A stretch of 64,000 bases of DNA from Alcanivorax sp. (lineage in GTDB: Bacteria; Pseudomonadota; Gammaproteobacteria; Pseudomonadales; Alcanivoracaceae). The stretch covers positions 496,001 to 560,000 of the forward strand of contig NZ_CP080267.1 in assembly GCF_019431375.1 (NCBI RefSeq), in the 5' to 3' direction. Position numbers and translations under genes: made by a program. Shown here one piece after another: positions 1-9,000 of this stretch; position 1 is the first letter of the stretch, and every line of letters begins with the position of its first letter. The notes under the pieces were generated by a model, which made no database searches, had not been told where the DNA came from, and worked only from the letters and a program-made list of their open reading frames with translations.

Positions 1-1314
1 TATGTGGAGCCTGGTCGAAAGGTTTATGTGCGCCGCATCAACTTCAGCGGTAACGCAAAAACCGATGACGAAGTGCTGCGTCGGGAACTGCGCCAGTTTG
101 AACAGGCGCCGGCCAATACTTCCCTGGTGGACTTGTCCCGTCAGCGTCTGCAGCGGCTGGGCTACTTCAGTGTGGTGGAAGCGGATACTCCCCGGGTGCC
201 GAATTCCGAAGATCTGGTAGACGTAGAATACAAGGTGGAAGAGCAGCCATCCGGCTCCATCGGCGCCAATGTCGGTTTCTCCGATGCCTCCGGGTTTATC
301 TTTGGTGCCAATGTGACCCAGAACAACTGGCGTGGTTCCGGTAACCGGGTCTCCTTCGCACTGAGCCGTTCAGATATCCGGGACTCCTATAGCTTTTCCC
401 ATTACAACCCGTATTACACCCTGGATGGGGTAAGCCGTGGCTTCAGCTTGTTCTATTCGAAAATTGATTTTGATGAAACCTCGGTAGCCTCCTATGCGGC
501 GGATCGTCTGGGCGGTTCCGTGACCTTTGGCTATCCAATTTCCGAATACTCGCGACTGAGTTTCGGTGGTACCTATGAGCAAACTGATATCACCACCGGG
601 GATTTTGTCGCCGTTGATATTTTTAACTTCCTTGAGAAGGAAGGCACTGAGTTCAACGAATACAAGTTCAATGCCTCGCTACAGACCAGCACCCTGAACC
701 GCGGTGTATTGCCGGATCGTGGCTGGTCCAGCAGTCTGGGACTGGAGGTTGCCGTCCCAGGCTCGGACTATGGCTTCTATAAGCTGAACTGGAACGGTCA
801 GAAATATTTCCCGATTACCCAGCGCTGGACACTGCGTACCCGGGCGGATGTGGCCTACGGCGATGGCTACGGGGACGATACGGTGTTGCCGTTCTTTGAA
901 AATTATTATTCCGGTGGGATCGGTTCTGTTCGTGGCTATGAATCTCGCTCCCTGGGGCCACGCTCTGAGGGCCTGGCGTTTTTCCTCAATGGCACTACTG
1001 ATCCGGATCCGGACCCCATTGGTGGCAACCTGCTTACCGAAGCCAGCCTGGAGCTGATCTTCCCGACACCGTTTGCGCCGGAATCCCGAAGCGTGCGAAC
1101 CTTCCTGTTCGCCGATGCGGGCAATGTGTTTGAAACAGAACGTACTGATATTGTGGCCGATTTCGAAGCTACTGACTTGCGTACTTCCGTGGGGGTGGGG
1201 CTGACCTGGCTGACAGCGATTGGCCCGCTCAGTTTCAACCTCGCCAAGGCACTGAATGACCAGCCCGGTGATGACACGGAAGTTTTCCAATTTTCTCTGG
1301 GACAGACTTTTTAG
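1..1314 (+). CDS. bamA: Outer membrane protein assembly factor BamA, C-terminal part (5' truncated by window edge)
   Basis: This is the C-terminal half of the Omp85 protein that folds and inserts beta-barrel proteins into the outer membrane as the core of the BAM complex. The reading frame is open from the first base, so the start lies outside the window; about 437 residues are visible. The first ~75 residues read as the last POTRA domain (RKVYVRRINFSGN motif), followed by a 16-strand barrel. The VRGY motif of barrel loop L6 is present near residue 311, and the protein ends in a C-terminal Phe as BAM substrates do. It sits immediately upstream of skp, the usual gammaproteobacterial arrangement. 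Identity is very secure; only the missing N-terminus is unknown. Confidence 0.96.
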   Translation, partial: YVEPGRKVYVRRINFSGNAKTDDEVLRRELRQFEQAPANTSLVDLSRQRLQRLGYFSVVEADTPRVPNSEDLVDVEYKVEEQPSGSIGANVGFSDASGFIFGANVTQNNWRGSGNRVSFALSRSDIRDSYSFSHYNPYYTLDGVSRGFSLFYSKIDFDETSVASYAADRLGGSVTFGYPISEYSRLSFGGTYEQTDITTGDFVAVDIFNFLEKEGTEFNEYKFNASLQTSTLNRGVLPDRGWSSSLGLEVAVPGSDYGFYKLNWNGQKYFPITQRWTLRTRADVAYGDGYGDDTVLPFFENYYSGGIGSVRGYESRSLGPRSEGLAFFLNGTTDPDPDPIGGNLLTEASLELIFPTPFAPESRSVRTFLFADAGNVFETERTDIVADFEATDLRTSVGVGLTWLTAIGPLSFNLAKALNDQPGDDTEVFQFSLGQTF

Positions 1315-1324
1315 GAGTTTAATA

Positions 1325-1822
1325 ATGATGAAAAAATGGATTGCTGCTTTTGTTGTAATGCTGCCGGCTTTGGCCATGGCTGAAGGTCGTGTCGGTGTGA
1401 TCGACCCCATTGGAGCCCTGCAGGCGGCTGATAATGTGAAATCACGCATGAGCGCCCTGGAGAAAGAGCTGGGCGCCGATGAGCAGCGGCTCAACAGCCT
1501 GCGTCAGGAAGTGGGCAAGATGCAGGAAAAAATGCAGAAAGAAGGCATGACCATGTCTTCCGAGCAGCAGGAGCAAATGCAGACCAAAGGTCAGCAGAAA
1601 ATGATCGAAATCCAGAGCCTGCAGCGTAAATTGCAGAAGCGTGCCAGCGATGCCCAGCGTGAACTGCTGCAGGAAATGGAACCCAAACTGCAAAGCGCTG
1701 TTGCTGAAGTTGCCAAGAAAGAGAATCTGGACCTGGTTGTCAGCGCTCAAGCGGTGATTTACACCAAACCGGATCTGGATATCACCGAAGCGGTGACCAA
1801 ACAACTGAACAAGATGAAGTAA
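1325..1822 (+). CDS. skp: Periplasmic chaperone Skp (OmpH family)
   Basis: Skp is a trimeric periplasmic holdase that carries unfolded outer membrane proteins to BAM. The 165-residue product begins with a Sec signal peptide (Lys-Lys, hydrophobic stretch, cleavage after AMA), followed by the typical GVIDP-type beta strand and a long Gln/Glu/Lys-rich coiled-coil hairpin, then a C-terminal strand ending in QLNKMK. The start is placed at 1325 because AGGAG at 1313-1317 lies 7 nt before it; a second ATG follows directly at 1328. It lies 10 nt after bamA, and its TAA stop overlaps the lpxD start by one base, so it is co-transcribed with both. Low sequence conservation is normal for this family; length, signal and position make the call firm. 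Confidence 0.93.
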   Translation: MMKKWIAAFVVMLPALAMAEGRVGVIDPIGALQAADNVKSRMSALEKELGADEQRLNSLRQEVGKMQEKMQKEGMTMSSEQQEQMQTKGQQKMIEIQSLQRKLQKRASDAQRELLQEMEPKLQSAVAEVAKKENLDLVVSAQAVIYTKPDLDITEAVTKQLNKMK

Positions 1823-2832
1823 TGTTGACTCTCGGCGAACTGGCCCGGCAGCTGGATGCAGAACTGGTCGGAAACCCCGATCAGCCAGTAGATGGTCTGG
1901 GTACGATCCAATCTGCCACGGGCAGCCAGCTGACATTTCTGGCAAATCCGCGTTATCGCAGCTTCCTGGAGCAGACCCGGGCAGCGGCGGTACTGATTCC
2001 TGAATCCCAGCGGGAGTTCTGCCCGGTAGCCGCGCTGATTGTGAAAGACCCCTACCTGTCTTTTGCCAAGGCCAGTGCCTTTTTCGAAACCGCACCGGTG
2101 CCGACACCGGGCATTCACCCCTCAGCGGTAGTTGACGGGCAGGCTCAGGTAGCTGCCTCCGCTTCGGTCGGCCCCAATGCGGTGATCGATGCTGGAGCCA
2201 CGGTGGGTGAGGGGGCCGTGATCATGGCCAATTCGGTGGTTGGCGCCGGTTCGGTAATCGGAGAGCAGTGCAAGATCTGGCCAAATGTTACAATTTATCA
2301 TGGTGTGACACTGGGTCCGCGCACTATCATACACGCCAATTGCGTAATTGGCGGCGATGGTTTTGGTTTCGCCTTCAATGGTGGCGGGTGGACCAAGCTG
2401 CATCAGGTCGGCGGTGTTATCATCGGCGCAGATGTGGAAATTGGTTCTGGTACCACCGTGGATCGGGGTGCCATTGAAGACACAGTGATCGGCGACGGTG
2501 TGATTCTGGATAATCAGATCCAGGTTGCCCATAACGTGGTGATCGGGAATCATACCGCTATCGCGGGTAAAGCCGGTATTGCCGGTTCTGCGAAAATCGG
2601 CGCTTACTGCCTGATCGGCGGGGCCGCCGGCATTGCCGGGCACATTGAGGTATGTGACAAGGTGCAGATTCTGGCCATGTCACTGGTTTCCAGTTCCATC
2701 ACTGAGCCTGGCACATACGGCTCTGCGTTGCCTGTGGATACCCAGAGCCGCTATCGTCGGAATGTGGCTCGCTTCCGAAATCTTGATGATCTGGCTCGCC
2801 GCGTGCGCAAACTGGAACGTTCAAGCGATTAA
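1822..2832 (+). CDS. lpxD: UDP-3-O-(3-hydroxyacyl)glucosamine N-acyltransferase LpxD
   Basis: LpxD performs the third step of lipid A synthesis, transferring a 3-hydroxyacyl chain from acyl carrier protein to the 2-amino group of UDP-3-O-acylglucosamine in the cytoplasm. The 336-residue protein has the N-terminal uridine-binding domain (first ~100 residues), then a left-handed parallel beta-helix made of hexapeptide repeats (I-G-x-x-x-x periodicity from about residue 105 to 290), and a short C-terminal helix. The catalytic His of the QVAHN motif falls at about residue 237. Its ATG overlaps the skp stop (TAATG). It begins the lpxD-fabZ-lpxA-lpxB cluster, which links lipid A acylation with fatty acid elongation. 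Confidence 0.97.
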   Translation: MLTLGELARQLDAELVGNPDQPVDGLGTIQSATGSQLTFLANPRYRSFLEQTRAAAVLIPESQREFCPVAALIVKDPYLSFAKASAFFETAPVPTPGIHPSAVVDGQAQVAASASVGPNAVIDAGATVGEGAVIMANSVVGAGSVIGEQCKIWPNVTIYHGVTLGPRTIIHANCVIGGDGFGFAFNGGGWTKLHQVGGVIIGADVEIGSGTTVDRGAIEDTVIGDGVILDNQIQVAHNVVIGNHTAIAGKAGIAGSAKIGAYCLIGGAAGIAGHIEVCDKVQILAMSLVSSSITEPGTYGSALPVDTQSRYRRNVARFRNLDDLARRVRKLERSSD

Positions 2833-2871
2833 CGACCGCGTATTGCGGCACTTGCCTGTGTGGAACACATG

Positions 2872-3309
2872 ATGATGGATATTCAGGCGGTCAGGGAATA
2901 CCTGCCGCATCGTTACCCTTTTTTGCTAATTGACCGGGTCCTCGACGTGGAGCCCGGCAAACGCATTGAAGCGATCAAGAACGTGACCATCAATGAGCCT
3001 TTCTTTAATGGTCATTTCCCCCACGAGCCAATTATGCCGGGTGTGCTGATCATTGAGGCCATGGCCCAGGCCGCCGGTATTCTCGGCTTTGTTACCGAGA
3101 ACAAGAAACCGGGCGATGGGTACATCTATTTGCTGGTGGGTACTGACCGTGCGCGATTCAAGCGCCGCGTGGTACCGGGTGATACTTTGCATCTTAGTGC
3201 CGAGTTCATCATGACCAAACGCAATATCCTCAAGTTCGCCTGTGAGGCCAAGGTGGACGGCAAGATTGTCGCCAGTGCAGAGATGCTGGTGGCGGAACAG
3301 AAGGTCTGA
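2872..3309 (+). CDS. fabZ: (3R)-hydroxyacyl-ACP dehydratase FabZ
   Basis: FabZ dehydrates 3-hydroxyacyl-ACP in type II fatty acid synthesis and competes with LpxA and LpxD for 3-hydroxyacyl-ACP, which is why it sits between them. The protein is a single hot-dog fold of 145 residues. The active-site His (NGHFP, about residue 48) and Glu (IIEAMAQ, about residue 62) are present with the normal 14-residue spacing. Three consecutive ATG codons occur at 2869, 2872 and 2875; 2872 is chosen because GGAA at 2862-2865 then lies 6 nt upstream and the product starts MMDIQ like relatives. An upstream in-frame GTG at 2860 is less likely. It follows lpxD by 39 nt. Confidence 0.96.
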   Translation: MMDIQAVREYLPHRYPFLLIDRVLDVEPGKRIEAIKNVTINEPFFNGHFPHEPIMPGVLIIEAMAQAAGILGFVTENKKPGDGYIYLLVGTDRARFKRRVVPGDTLHLSAEFIMTKRNILKFACEAKVDGKIVASAEMLVAEQKV

Positions 3310-3381
3310 GTCGGGCGGCATATGCCAGCACAGGTTTGGCGTATACTCCCTGTATTTACAGCTAAATAAAGCGAAAATTCC

Positions 3382-4149
3382 ATGATACATCCGACCGCCC
3401 TTATTGATCCGGCCGCAGAGCTTGCAGAGGATGTGCAGGTCGGCCCCTATACCGTCATCGGCCCTGATGTGAAAATCGGTGCGGGTACCGTTATTGCCTC
3501 TCATGTGGTCATCAAGGGACCGACGACCATTGGCAAGAACAATCATATTTTCCAGTTCGCGTCTGTGGGTGAAGACTGCCAGGACAAGAAATACAAGGGT
3601 GAACCGACCCGACTGGAAATTGGTGATGACAATGTGATCCGTGAGTCGGTGACCATCCATCGCGGTACGATCCAGGACAACTCCCTGACCAAAATCGGCA
3701 GCCGTAACCTGCTGATGGCTTATGTGCATGTGGCCCATGACTGCATAGTCGGCGATGACTGTATCTTCGCCAATAATGCCTCGGTAGCGGGTCATGCCCA
3801 CGTGGGTAATGGAGTGATTCTCGGTGGCATGACCGGGGTCCACCAGTTCTGCAAGATCGGCTCCTATGCCATGACCTCTGGTTGTTCGCTGGTGCTCAAG
3901 GATATTCCCGCCTACGTGATGGTGTCCGGTAACCCGGCCCAGGCACGCAGCATGAATTTCGAAGGTATGAAACGCCGTGGCTGGTCGAAGGAAGTGATTG
4001 CGTCTCTGCGCCAGGCCTACAAGGTGATCTACCGTCAGGGTTTGACGCTGGAGCAGGCACTGTCAGAGCTGGAAGCCATGGATGCCTCCGACGAGCTGCA
4101 GATCCTCATTGACTCCCTCAAGGCTTCCGAACGCGGCATCACTCGCTAG
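3382..4149 (+). CDS. lpxA: Acyl-ACP--UDP-N-acetylglucosamine O-acyltransferase LpxA
   Basis: LpxA catalyses the first, reversible step of lipid A synthesis by placing a 3-hydroxyacyl chain on the 3-OH of UDP-GlcNAc. The 255-residue protein is a left-handed beta-helix of hexapeptide repeats over roughly residues 1-190, followed by an alpha-helical C-terminal domain (KRRGWSKEVI onward). The catalytic His lies in the VHVAHDC motif at about residue 119, equivalent to His125 of E. coli. It starts with ATG at 3382, 72 nt after fabZ, and lpxB begins just one base after its stop. The acyl chain length it uses cannot be read with confidence from sequence alone. Confidence 0.97.
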   Translation: MIHPTALIDPAAELAEDVQVGPYTVIGPDVKIGAGTVIASHVVIKGPTTIGKNNHIFQFASVGEDCQDKKYKGEPTRLEIGDDNVIRESVTIHRGTIQDNSLTKIGSRNLLMAYVHVAHDCIVGDDCIFANNASVAGHAHVGNGVILGGMTGVHQFCKIGSYAMTSGCSLVLKDIPAYVMVSGNPAQARSMNFEGMKRRGWSKEVIASLRQAYKVIYRQGLTLEQALSELEAMDASDELQILIDSLKASERGITR

Positions 4150-4150
4150 A

Positions 4151-5305
4151 ATGAGCCAGCGCAAGGACGCACCGCTTGTTGCCCTGATCGCCGGAGAAGC
4201 CTCCGGCGATATTCTTGGCGCCGGGTTGATGCAGTCACTGCAGGCCCGTTATCCCCATGCCCGTTTTATCGGCGTCGGCGGCGAAGAAATGGCCGCAGCT
4301 GGTCTTTCCAGCCTGTTTCCCATGGAAAAGCTGTCGGTGATGGGTATCACCGAGGTCCTGGCCCATTTGCCGGAACTGCTGTGTCTGCGCAAACAATTGG
4401 TAAGCTTCCTGCTTGAGCAGCGTCCGGATGTGGTCATCGGCATCGACTCCCCGGATTTCACTCTCCCCATCGCACGACGTCTGCACGATCAGGGCCTGAA
4501 GACGGTCCACTATGTGAGCCCGTCGGTGTGGGCCTGGCGGCAGGGCCGGATCAAGGGGATCAAGCGTAGCATCGACTTGATGTTGTGCCTGCTGCCGTTT
4601 GAAGCGCGTTTTTATGAGCAGCATCGGGTGCCAGTGGCCTTTGTGGGCCACCCGTTGGCGGATCGCGTGCCCCTGGATACCGACACCCCGGCAGCCCGGA
4701 CCGAACTGGGGCTACCGGACAATACAGATATCCTGGCGGTGCTGCCCGGCAGCCGTGGCGGGGAAGTGGGACAGCTGATGCCCGCTTTTCTGGATGCCAT
4801 GGTGGCCTTGCATGCTCAGCGACCAAAGCTGCACTTCGTGATTCCCGCCGCCAACGGTGCCCGCCGCGAACAGATTCAGGCACTGCTGGATTCGGCAGCG
4901 GATTTGCCGGTTACCCTGGTCGACGGGCAGAGCCGTACGGTGATGGCGGCGGCAGACGTGATTCTGATGGCCTCGGGCACGGCTACGCTGGAAGGCCTGC
5001 TGGTAGGCAAGCCCATGGTGGTGGGTTATCGCGTGGGCAAGATCACCTATGCTATTGCCAGCCGTCTGGTGAAGAGCGAATTCGTATCGCTGCCCAATCT
5101 GCTCTGTCGCGAGGAAATGGTGCCCGAGCTGATTCAGAACGGCCTGACCACTGACGCCATCGTGCAGTCCGTGAGCCACTGGTTCGACAACCCGGATCAG
5201 GCTGGCGCCCTCAAGTCCCGTTTCCGGGCGGTACACGAACAGCTCCGTGGCGGGGCCAGCGAGAAGGCGGCGGATGCGGTCAGTCAGTTGCTGGAGCGTA
5301 ACTGA
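4151..5305 (+). CDS. lpxB: Lipid-A-disaccharide synthase LpxB
   Basis: LpxB is the GT19-family peripheral membrane glycosyltransferase that condenses UDP-2,3-diacylglucosamine with lipid X to make the tetra-acyl disaccharide precursor of lipid A. The 384-residue product begins MSQRKDAPLVALIAGEASGD; the AGEASGD motif is the N-terminal family signature. Further signatures are SVWAWRQGR (~residue 128) and VLPGSRGGEV (~residue 200). An upstream in-frame extension would overlap lpxA by more than 60 nt and lacks family similarity, so the ATG at 4151 is used. The stop overlaps the rnhB start (TGATG), implying translational coupling. Confidence 0.97.
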   Translation: MSQRKDAPLVALIAGEASGDILGAGLMQSLQARYPHARFIGVGGEEMAAAGLSSLFPMEKLSVMGITEVLAHLPELLCLRKQLVSFLLEQRPDVVIGIDSPDFTLPIARRLHDQGLKTVHYVSPSVWAWRQGRIKGIKRSIDLMLCLLPFEARFYEQHRVPVAFVGHPLADRVPLDTDTPAARTELGLPDNTDILAVLPGSRGGEVGQLMPAFLDAMVALHAQRPKLHFVIPAANGARREQIQALLDSAADLPVTLVDGQSRTVMAAADVILMASGTATLEGLLVGKPMVVGYRVGKITYAIASRLVKSEFVSLPNLLCREEMVPELIQNGLTTDAIVQSVSHWFDNPDQAGALKSRFRAVHEQLRGGASEKAADAVSQLLERN

Positions 5306-5943
5306 TGGATCCCTTTTCCGAATACGCCCTGGCCGACCCCTTTATCCCGTCCGTCTTTCGCTGGCAGCCGGGTATGCGGGTAGCCGGTGTGGATGAGGTT
5401 GGTCGCGGCCCCCTGGTGGGAGCGGTGGTCACCGCTGCTGTTGTGCTGGACCCGGCGCGTCCGATTCCTGGTCTGGCGGACTCCAAGAAAATCAGTGAAA
5501 AGAAAAGGTTGCAACTGGAAGTTGAGATAAAATCTCATGCGCTGGCTTGGTCCCTGGGCCGTGCCGAACCGGAAGAAATCGACGAGTTGAATATCTTCCA
5601 CGCCACCTTGCTGGCCATGCAGCGTGCGGTACAGGCTTTGCCCCTTGACGTGCACGGCGTGCTGGTGGACGGTAACCGCGTCCCCGAATTTGTCTGCCCG
5701 GCAGAGGCGGTGGTGAAGGGCGATGGTCGGGTGCCGGCGATCTCTGCGGCTTCCATTCTGGCCAAGGTGGCTCGCGACCGTGAAATGCAGCTACTTCACG
5801 AGCAGCACCCTCAGTATGGCTTTGATCGCCACAAGGGCTACCCGACCAAGCTGCACCTGGCCGCGCTCGAGCAGCATGGCGCCCTGGCCCAGCATCGTCG
5901 CTCCTTTGCGCCGGTGGCGAGAATTCTCGGGGCTGATGCCTGA
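5305..5943 (+). CDS. rnhB: Ribonuclease HII
   Basis: RNase HII cuts the RNA strand of RNA-DNA hybrids and, importantly, excises single ribonucleotides misincorporated in DNA. The 212-residue protein contains the N-terminal metal-binding pair in VAGVDEVGRGPL (Asp30, Glu31), the DSKKISEKKR motif, an internal Asp in VDGN, and the AISAASILAKVARD region. It is slightly longer at the N-terminus (about 25 residues) than the minimal family. It overlaps the lpxB stop by one base and lies directly upstream of dnaE, the conserved lpxB-rnhB-dnaE order. Confidence 0.96.
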   Translation: MDPFSEYALADPFIPSVFRWQPGMRVAGVDEVGRGPLVGAVVTAAVVLDPARPIPGLADSKKISEKKRLQLEVEIKSHALAWSLGRAEPEEIDELNIFHATLLAMQRAVQALPLDVHGVLVDGNRVPEFVCPAEAVVKGDGRVPAISAASILAKVARDREMQLLHEQHPQYGFDRHKGYPTKLHLAALEQHGALAQHRRSFAPVARILGADA

Positions 5944-5996
5944 GTCTGCACGCCTGGTGCTGGCTTGCCGGCACACGATACGAACACAGAAACACT

Positions 5997-6012
5997 GAGG
6001 AACACCCCATTG
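5997..6012 (+). promoter_or_regulatory. Ribosome binding site deciding a TTG start for dnaE
   Basis: GAGGAA at 5997-6002 lies 7 nt before TTG at 6010-6012. Starting here gives an N-terminus of MSDPRFVHLRLHTDYS, which lines up with the family start (E. coli MSEPRFVHLR). The alternative in-frame TTG at 5965 has no Shine-Dalgarno sequence and adds 15 residues not found in relatives. Confidence 0.75.
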
Positions 6013-9000
6013 AGTGACCCCCGTTTTGTCCACCTGCGCCTGCACACCGACTATTCCCTGGTGGACGGGGTGGTGCGGGTCAAGGAACTGATCAAGACCT
6101 GCGCCAGCCAGTCCATCCCCGCCGTGGCTGTGACGGATGACTCCAATCTGTTCGCCATGATCAAGTTCTATTCTGCCGCCATGGGGGCGGGGGTAAAGCC
6201 GCTGATGGGGGCGGATTTATGGGTGGAAAGTGCCCATATCGAAGATCCGGCCAAGCTGTCTTTCCTGGTACAGAACGAGCAGGGCTACCAGAATCTTACC
6301 TTGCTGATCAGCCGTGCCTGGCAGACCAACCAGGACCGGGGCAGGGCCCTGGTGAAAGCCGAGTGGCTGGAAGAGTTGCATGAAGGCCTGATCGTGCTGT
6401 CCGCCGCCAGCCAGGGCGAAGTGGGGCAGTTGTTGCTGGCCGAGAAAACGGGCCTGGCCCGTCAGCAGGCCAACTGGCTGCAGTCCGTGTATGGCGATCG
6501 TGTCTATCTGGAAGTGCAGCGCACCTCCCGGCCGGGGGATGAGGATTGCCTGCATGCCACCGTGGCCCTGGCCGCCGAGCTGGGTATGCCAGTGGTGGCG
6601 ACAAACGACGTGCGCTTCATCCGTCGCGAGGATTTCGAGGCCCACGAAGCCCGCGTTTGTATCCACGATGGCAACACCCTGGATGATCCCCGCCGGCCCA
6701 AGAAATATTCTGAAGAGCAGTACCTGAAATCCGAAGACGAGATGGTGGCGCTGTTTTCCGATCTGCCGGAAGCGCTGGAAAACACCGTCGAGATCGCCCG
6801 TCGCTGTACCCTGGATATTCGTCTGGGCGAAAACTTTCTGCCCGACTTCCCGATTCCGGATGGCATGACCATCGAGCAGTATTTCGAGAAGCTGTCCCGG
6901 GATGGGCTGGAAGAACGGCTCCAGGTATTACTGGACAAGAACGACCCGGAGTATGCGGAAAAGCGCAAGGAGTACGACGACCGGCTCAAATTCGAGCTGG
7001 ATATCATCAACCAGATGGGCTTCCCCGGCTACTTCCTGATCGTTGCCGACTTCATCCAGTGGGGCAAGGATAACGAGGTGCCGGTAGGGCCGGGGCGGGG
7101 TTCTGGTGCCGGCTCGCTGGTGGCCTATGCGCTCAAGATTACCGACCTGGATCCCATCGGCTACGACCTGCTGTTCGAACGTTTCCTTAACCCGGAACGG
7201 GTATCCATGCCTGACTTCGATGTGGATTTCTGCATGGAGAAGCGTGACCGGGTGATCAATTACGTGGCCGACAAGTACGGCCGCGACGCGGTGAGCCAGA
7301 TCATCACCTTCGGCACCATGGCCGCCAAGGCGGTGGTGCGTGATGTGGCACGGGTCCAGGGCAAGCCCTATGGCCTGGCCGACCGGCTCTCCAAGATGAT
7401 TCCGCCCACCCCGGGGATGACCCTGGAGAAGGCGTTTGAACAGGAAGAAACCCTGCGCGAGTTCCTGGAAAGCGACGAGAACTCGGACAAGGACTCCGCC
7501 AACGAAATCTGGGAAATGGCCCTCAAGCTGGAAGGCCTGACCCGGAACGTGGGCAAGCACGCCGGTGGCGTGGTCATCGCGCCCGGCAAGCTGACCGATT
7601 TTGCGCCGCTGTACTGCGAAGAAGACGGCACCAACCTGGTCACCCAGTACGACAAGGACGATGTGGAATCTGCCGGGCTGGTGAAGTTCGACTTTCTCGG
7701 CCTGAAGACCCTCACCATCATCGACTGGGCGGTGAAGGCCGCCAATGTGAAGCGTCACCGGGAAGGGCTGGACGATCTTGATATCGACCATATCCCGCTG
7801 GATGACGTGCCCAGCTTCGACCTGCTCAAGAAGGGGGATACCACCGCGGTATTCCAGCTGGAAAGTCAGGGCATGAAGGAGCTGATCAAGAAGCTCAAGC
7901 CTGACGTCTTCGAAGACATCATCGCACTGGTGGCCCTGTATCGCCCGGGGCCGCTGGAATCCGGCATGGTCGACAACTTCGTCAACCGCAAACACGGCCG
8001 CGAACCGCTGGCCTACCCGGATCCGCAATACCAGCACGAATGGCTGGAGCCGATCTTGAAGCCGTCCTACGGGGTTATTCTGTATCAGGAGCAGGTGATG
8101 CAGATCGCCCAGGAGCTGGCCGGCTACACCCTGGGCGGTGCGGACATGCTGCGCCGGGCCATGGGCAAGAAGAAACCGGAGGAAATGGCCAAGCAACGGG
8201 CCATCTTCGAAGAAGGCGCAAAAGGGAAGGGCGTGGACCCGGATCTGGCCATGAAGATCTTCGACCTGGTGGAGAAATTTGCCGGTTACGGCTTCAACAA
8301 GTCCCACTCGGCCGCCTATGCCCTGGTGGCCTACCAGACCGCCTGGCTGAAGGCGCATTACCCGGCGGAATTCATGGCCGCCACCATCTCGGCGGATATG
8401 CAAAACACCGACAAGGTGGTGACCTTCATCGATGAGTGCAAGACCATGGGCTTGCAGGTATTGCCGCCGGATGTGAACTCCTGCGGCTACCGCTTCACGG
8501 TGAACCCGGAAGGCGACATCGTTTATGGATTGGGTGCCATCAAGGGCTTGGGCGAGGGCCCGATTGAGGCCATCGTGTCCGCCCGCGCCGACGGTGGCGG
8601 TTTCAAGGATCTGTTCGATTTCTGCCGTCGCATCGACCTGAAAAAGATCAATCGCCGCTCCCTGGAAGCCATGGTACGGGCCGGGGTGCTGGACAAGTTG
8701 GGTCCGAACGCGAGCTTCCACGACCGGGCCACCTTGCTGGCCACGTTACCGGATGCCATTGCCGCCGCCGACCAGGATGCCCGCAATGAAGCGGCGGGTA
8801 TCATGGATATGTTTGGTGCGGTGGACGAGAGTCCGGCCACCGCCGTGGAGTGGAAGCCGGCCCGTGCCTGGAACGATGACACCCGCCTCAACGGCGAGCG
8901 GGACACCCTGGGCCTGTTCCTCACCGGTCACCCCATTGATCAATACGAAAGTGAAGTGCGCCAGTTCGTCTCTGCCCGGTTGAACTCGCTGCAACCCACC

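Noticed and set aside
3342..3347. TATACT between fabZ and lpxA as an internal promoter
   Set aside because: A good -10 but the sequence 17 nt upstream (CATATG region) is no -35. The genes are normally co-transcribed.
6928..8721. A 597-codon open frame on the minus strand inside dnaE
   Set aside because: It lies wholly antisense to an unmistakable dnaE. Long antisense frames are expected in GC-rich coding DNA, and its product is His/Gly/Val-rich with no recognisable domain.
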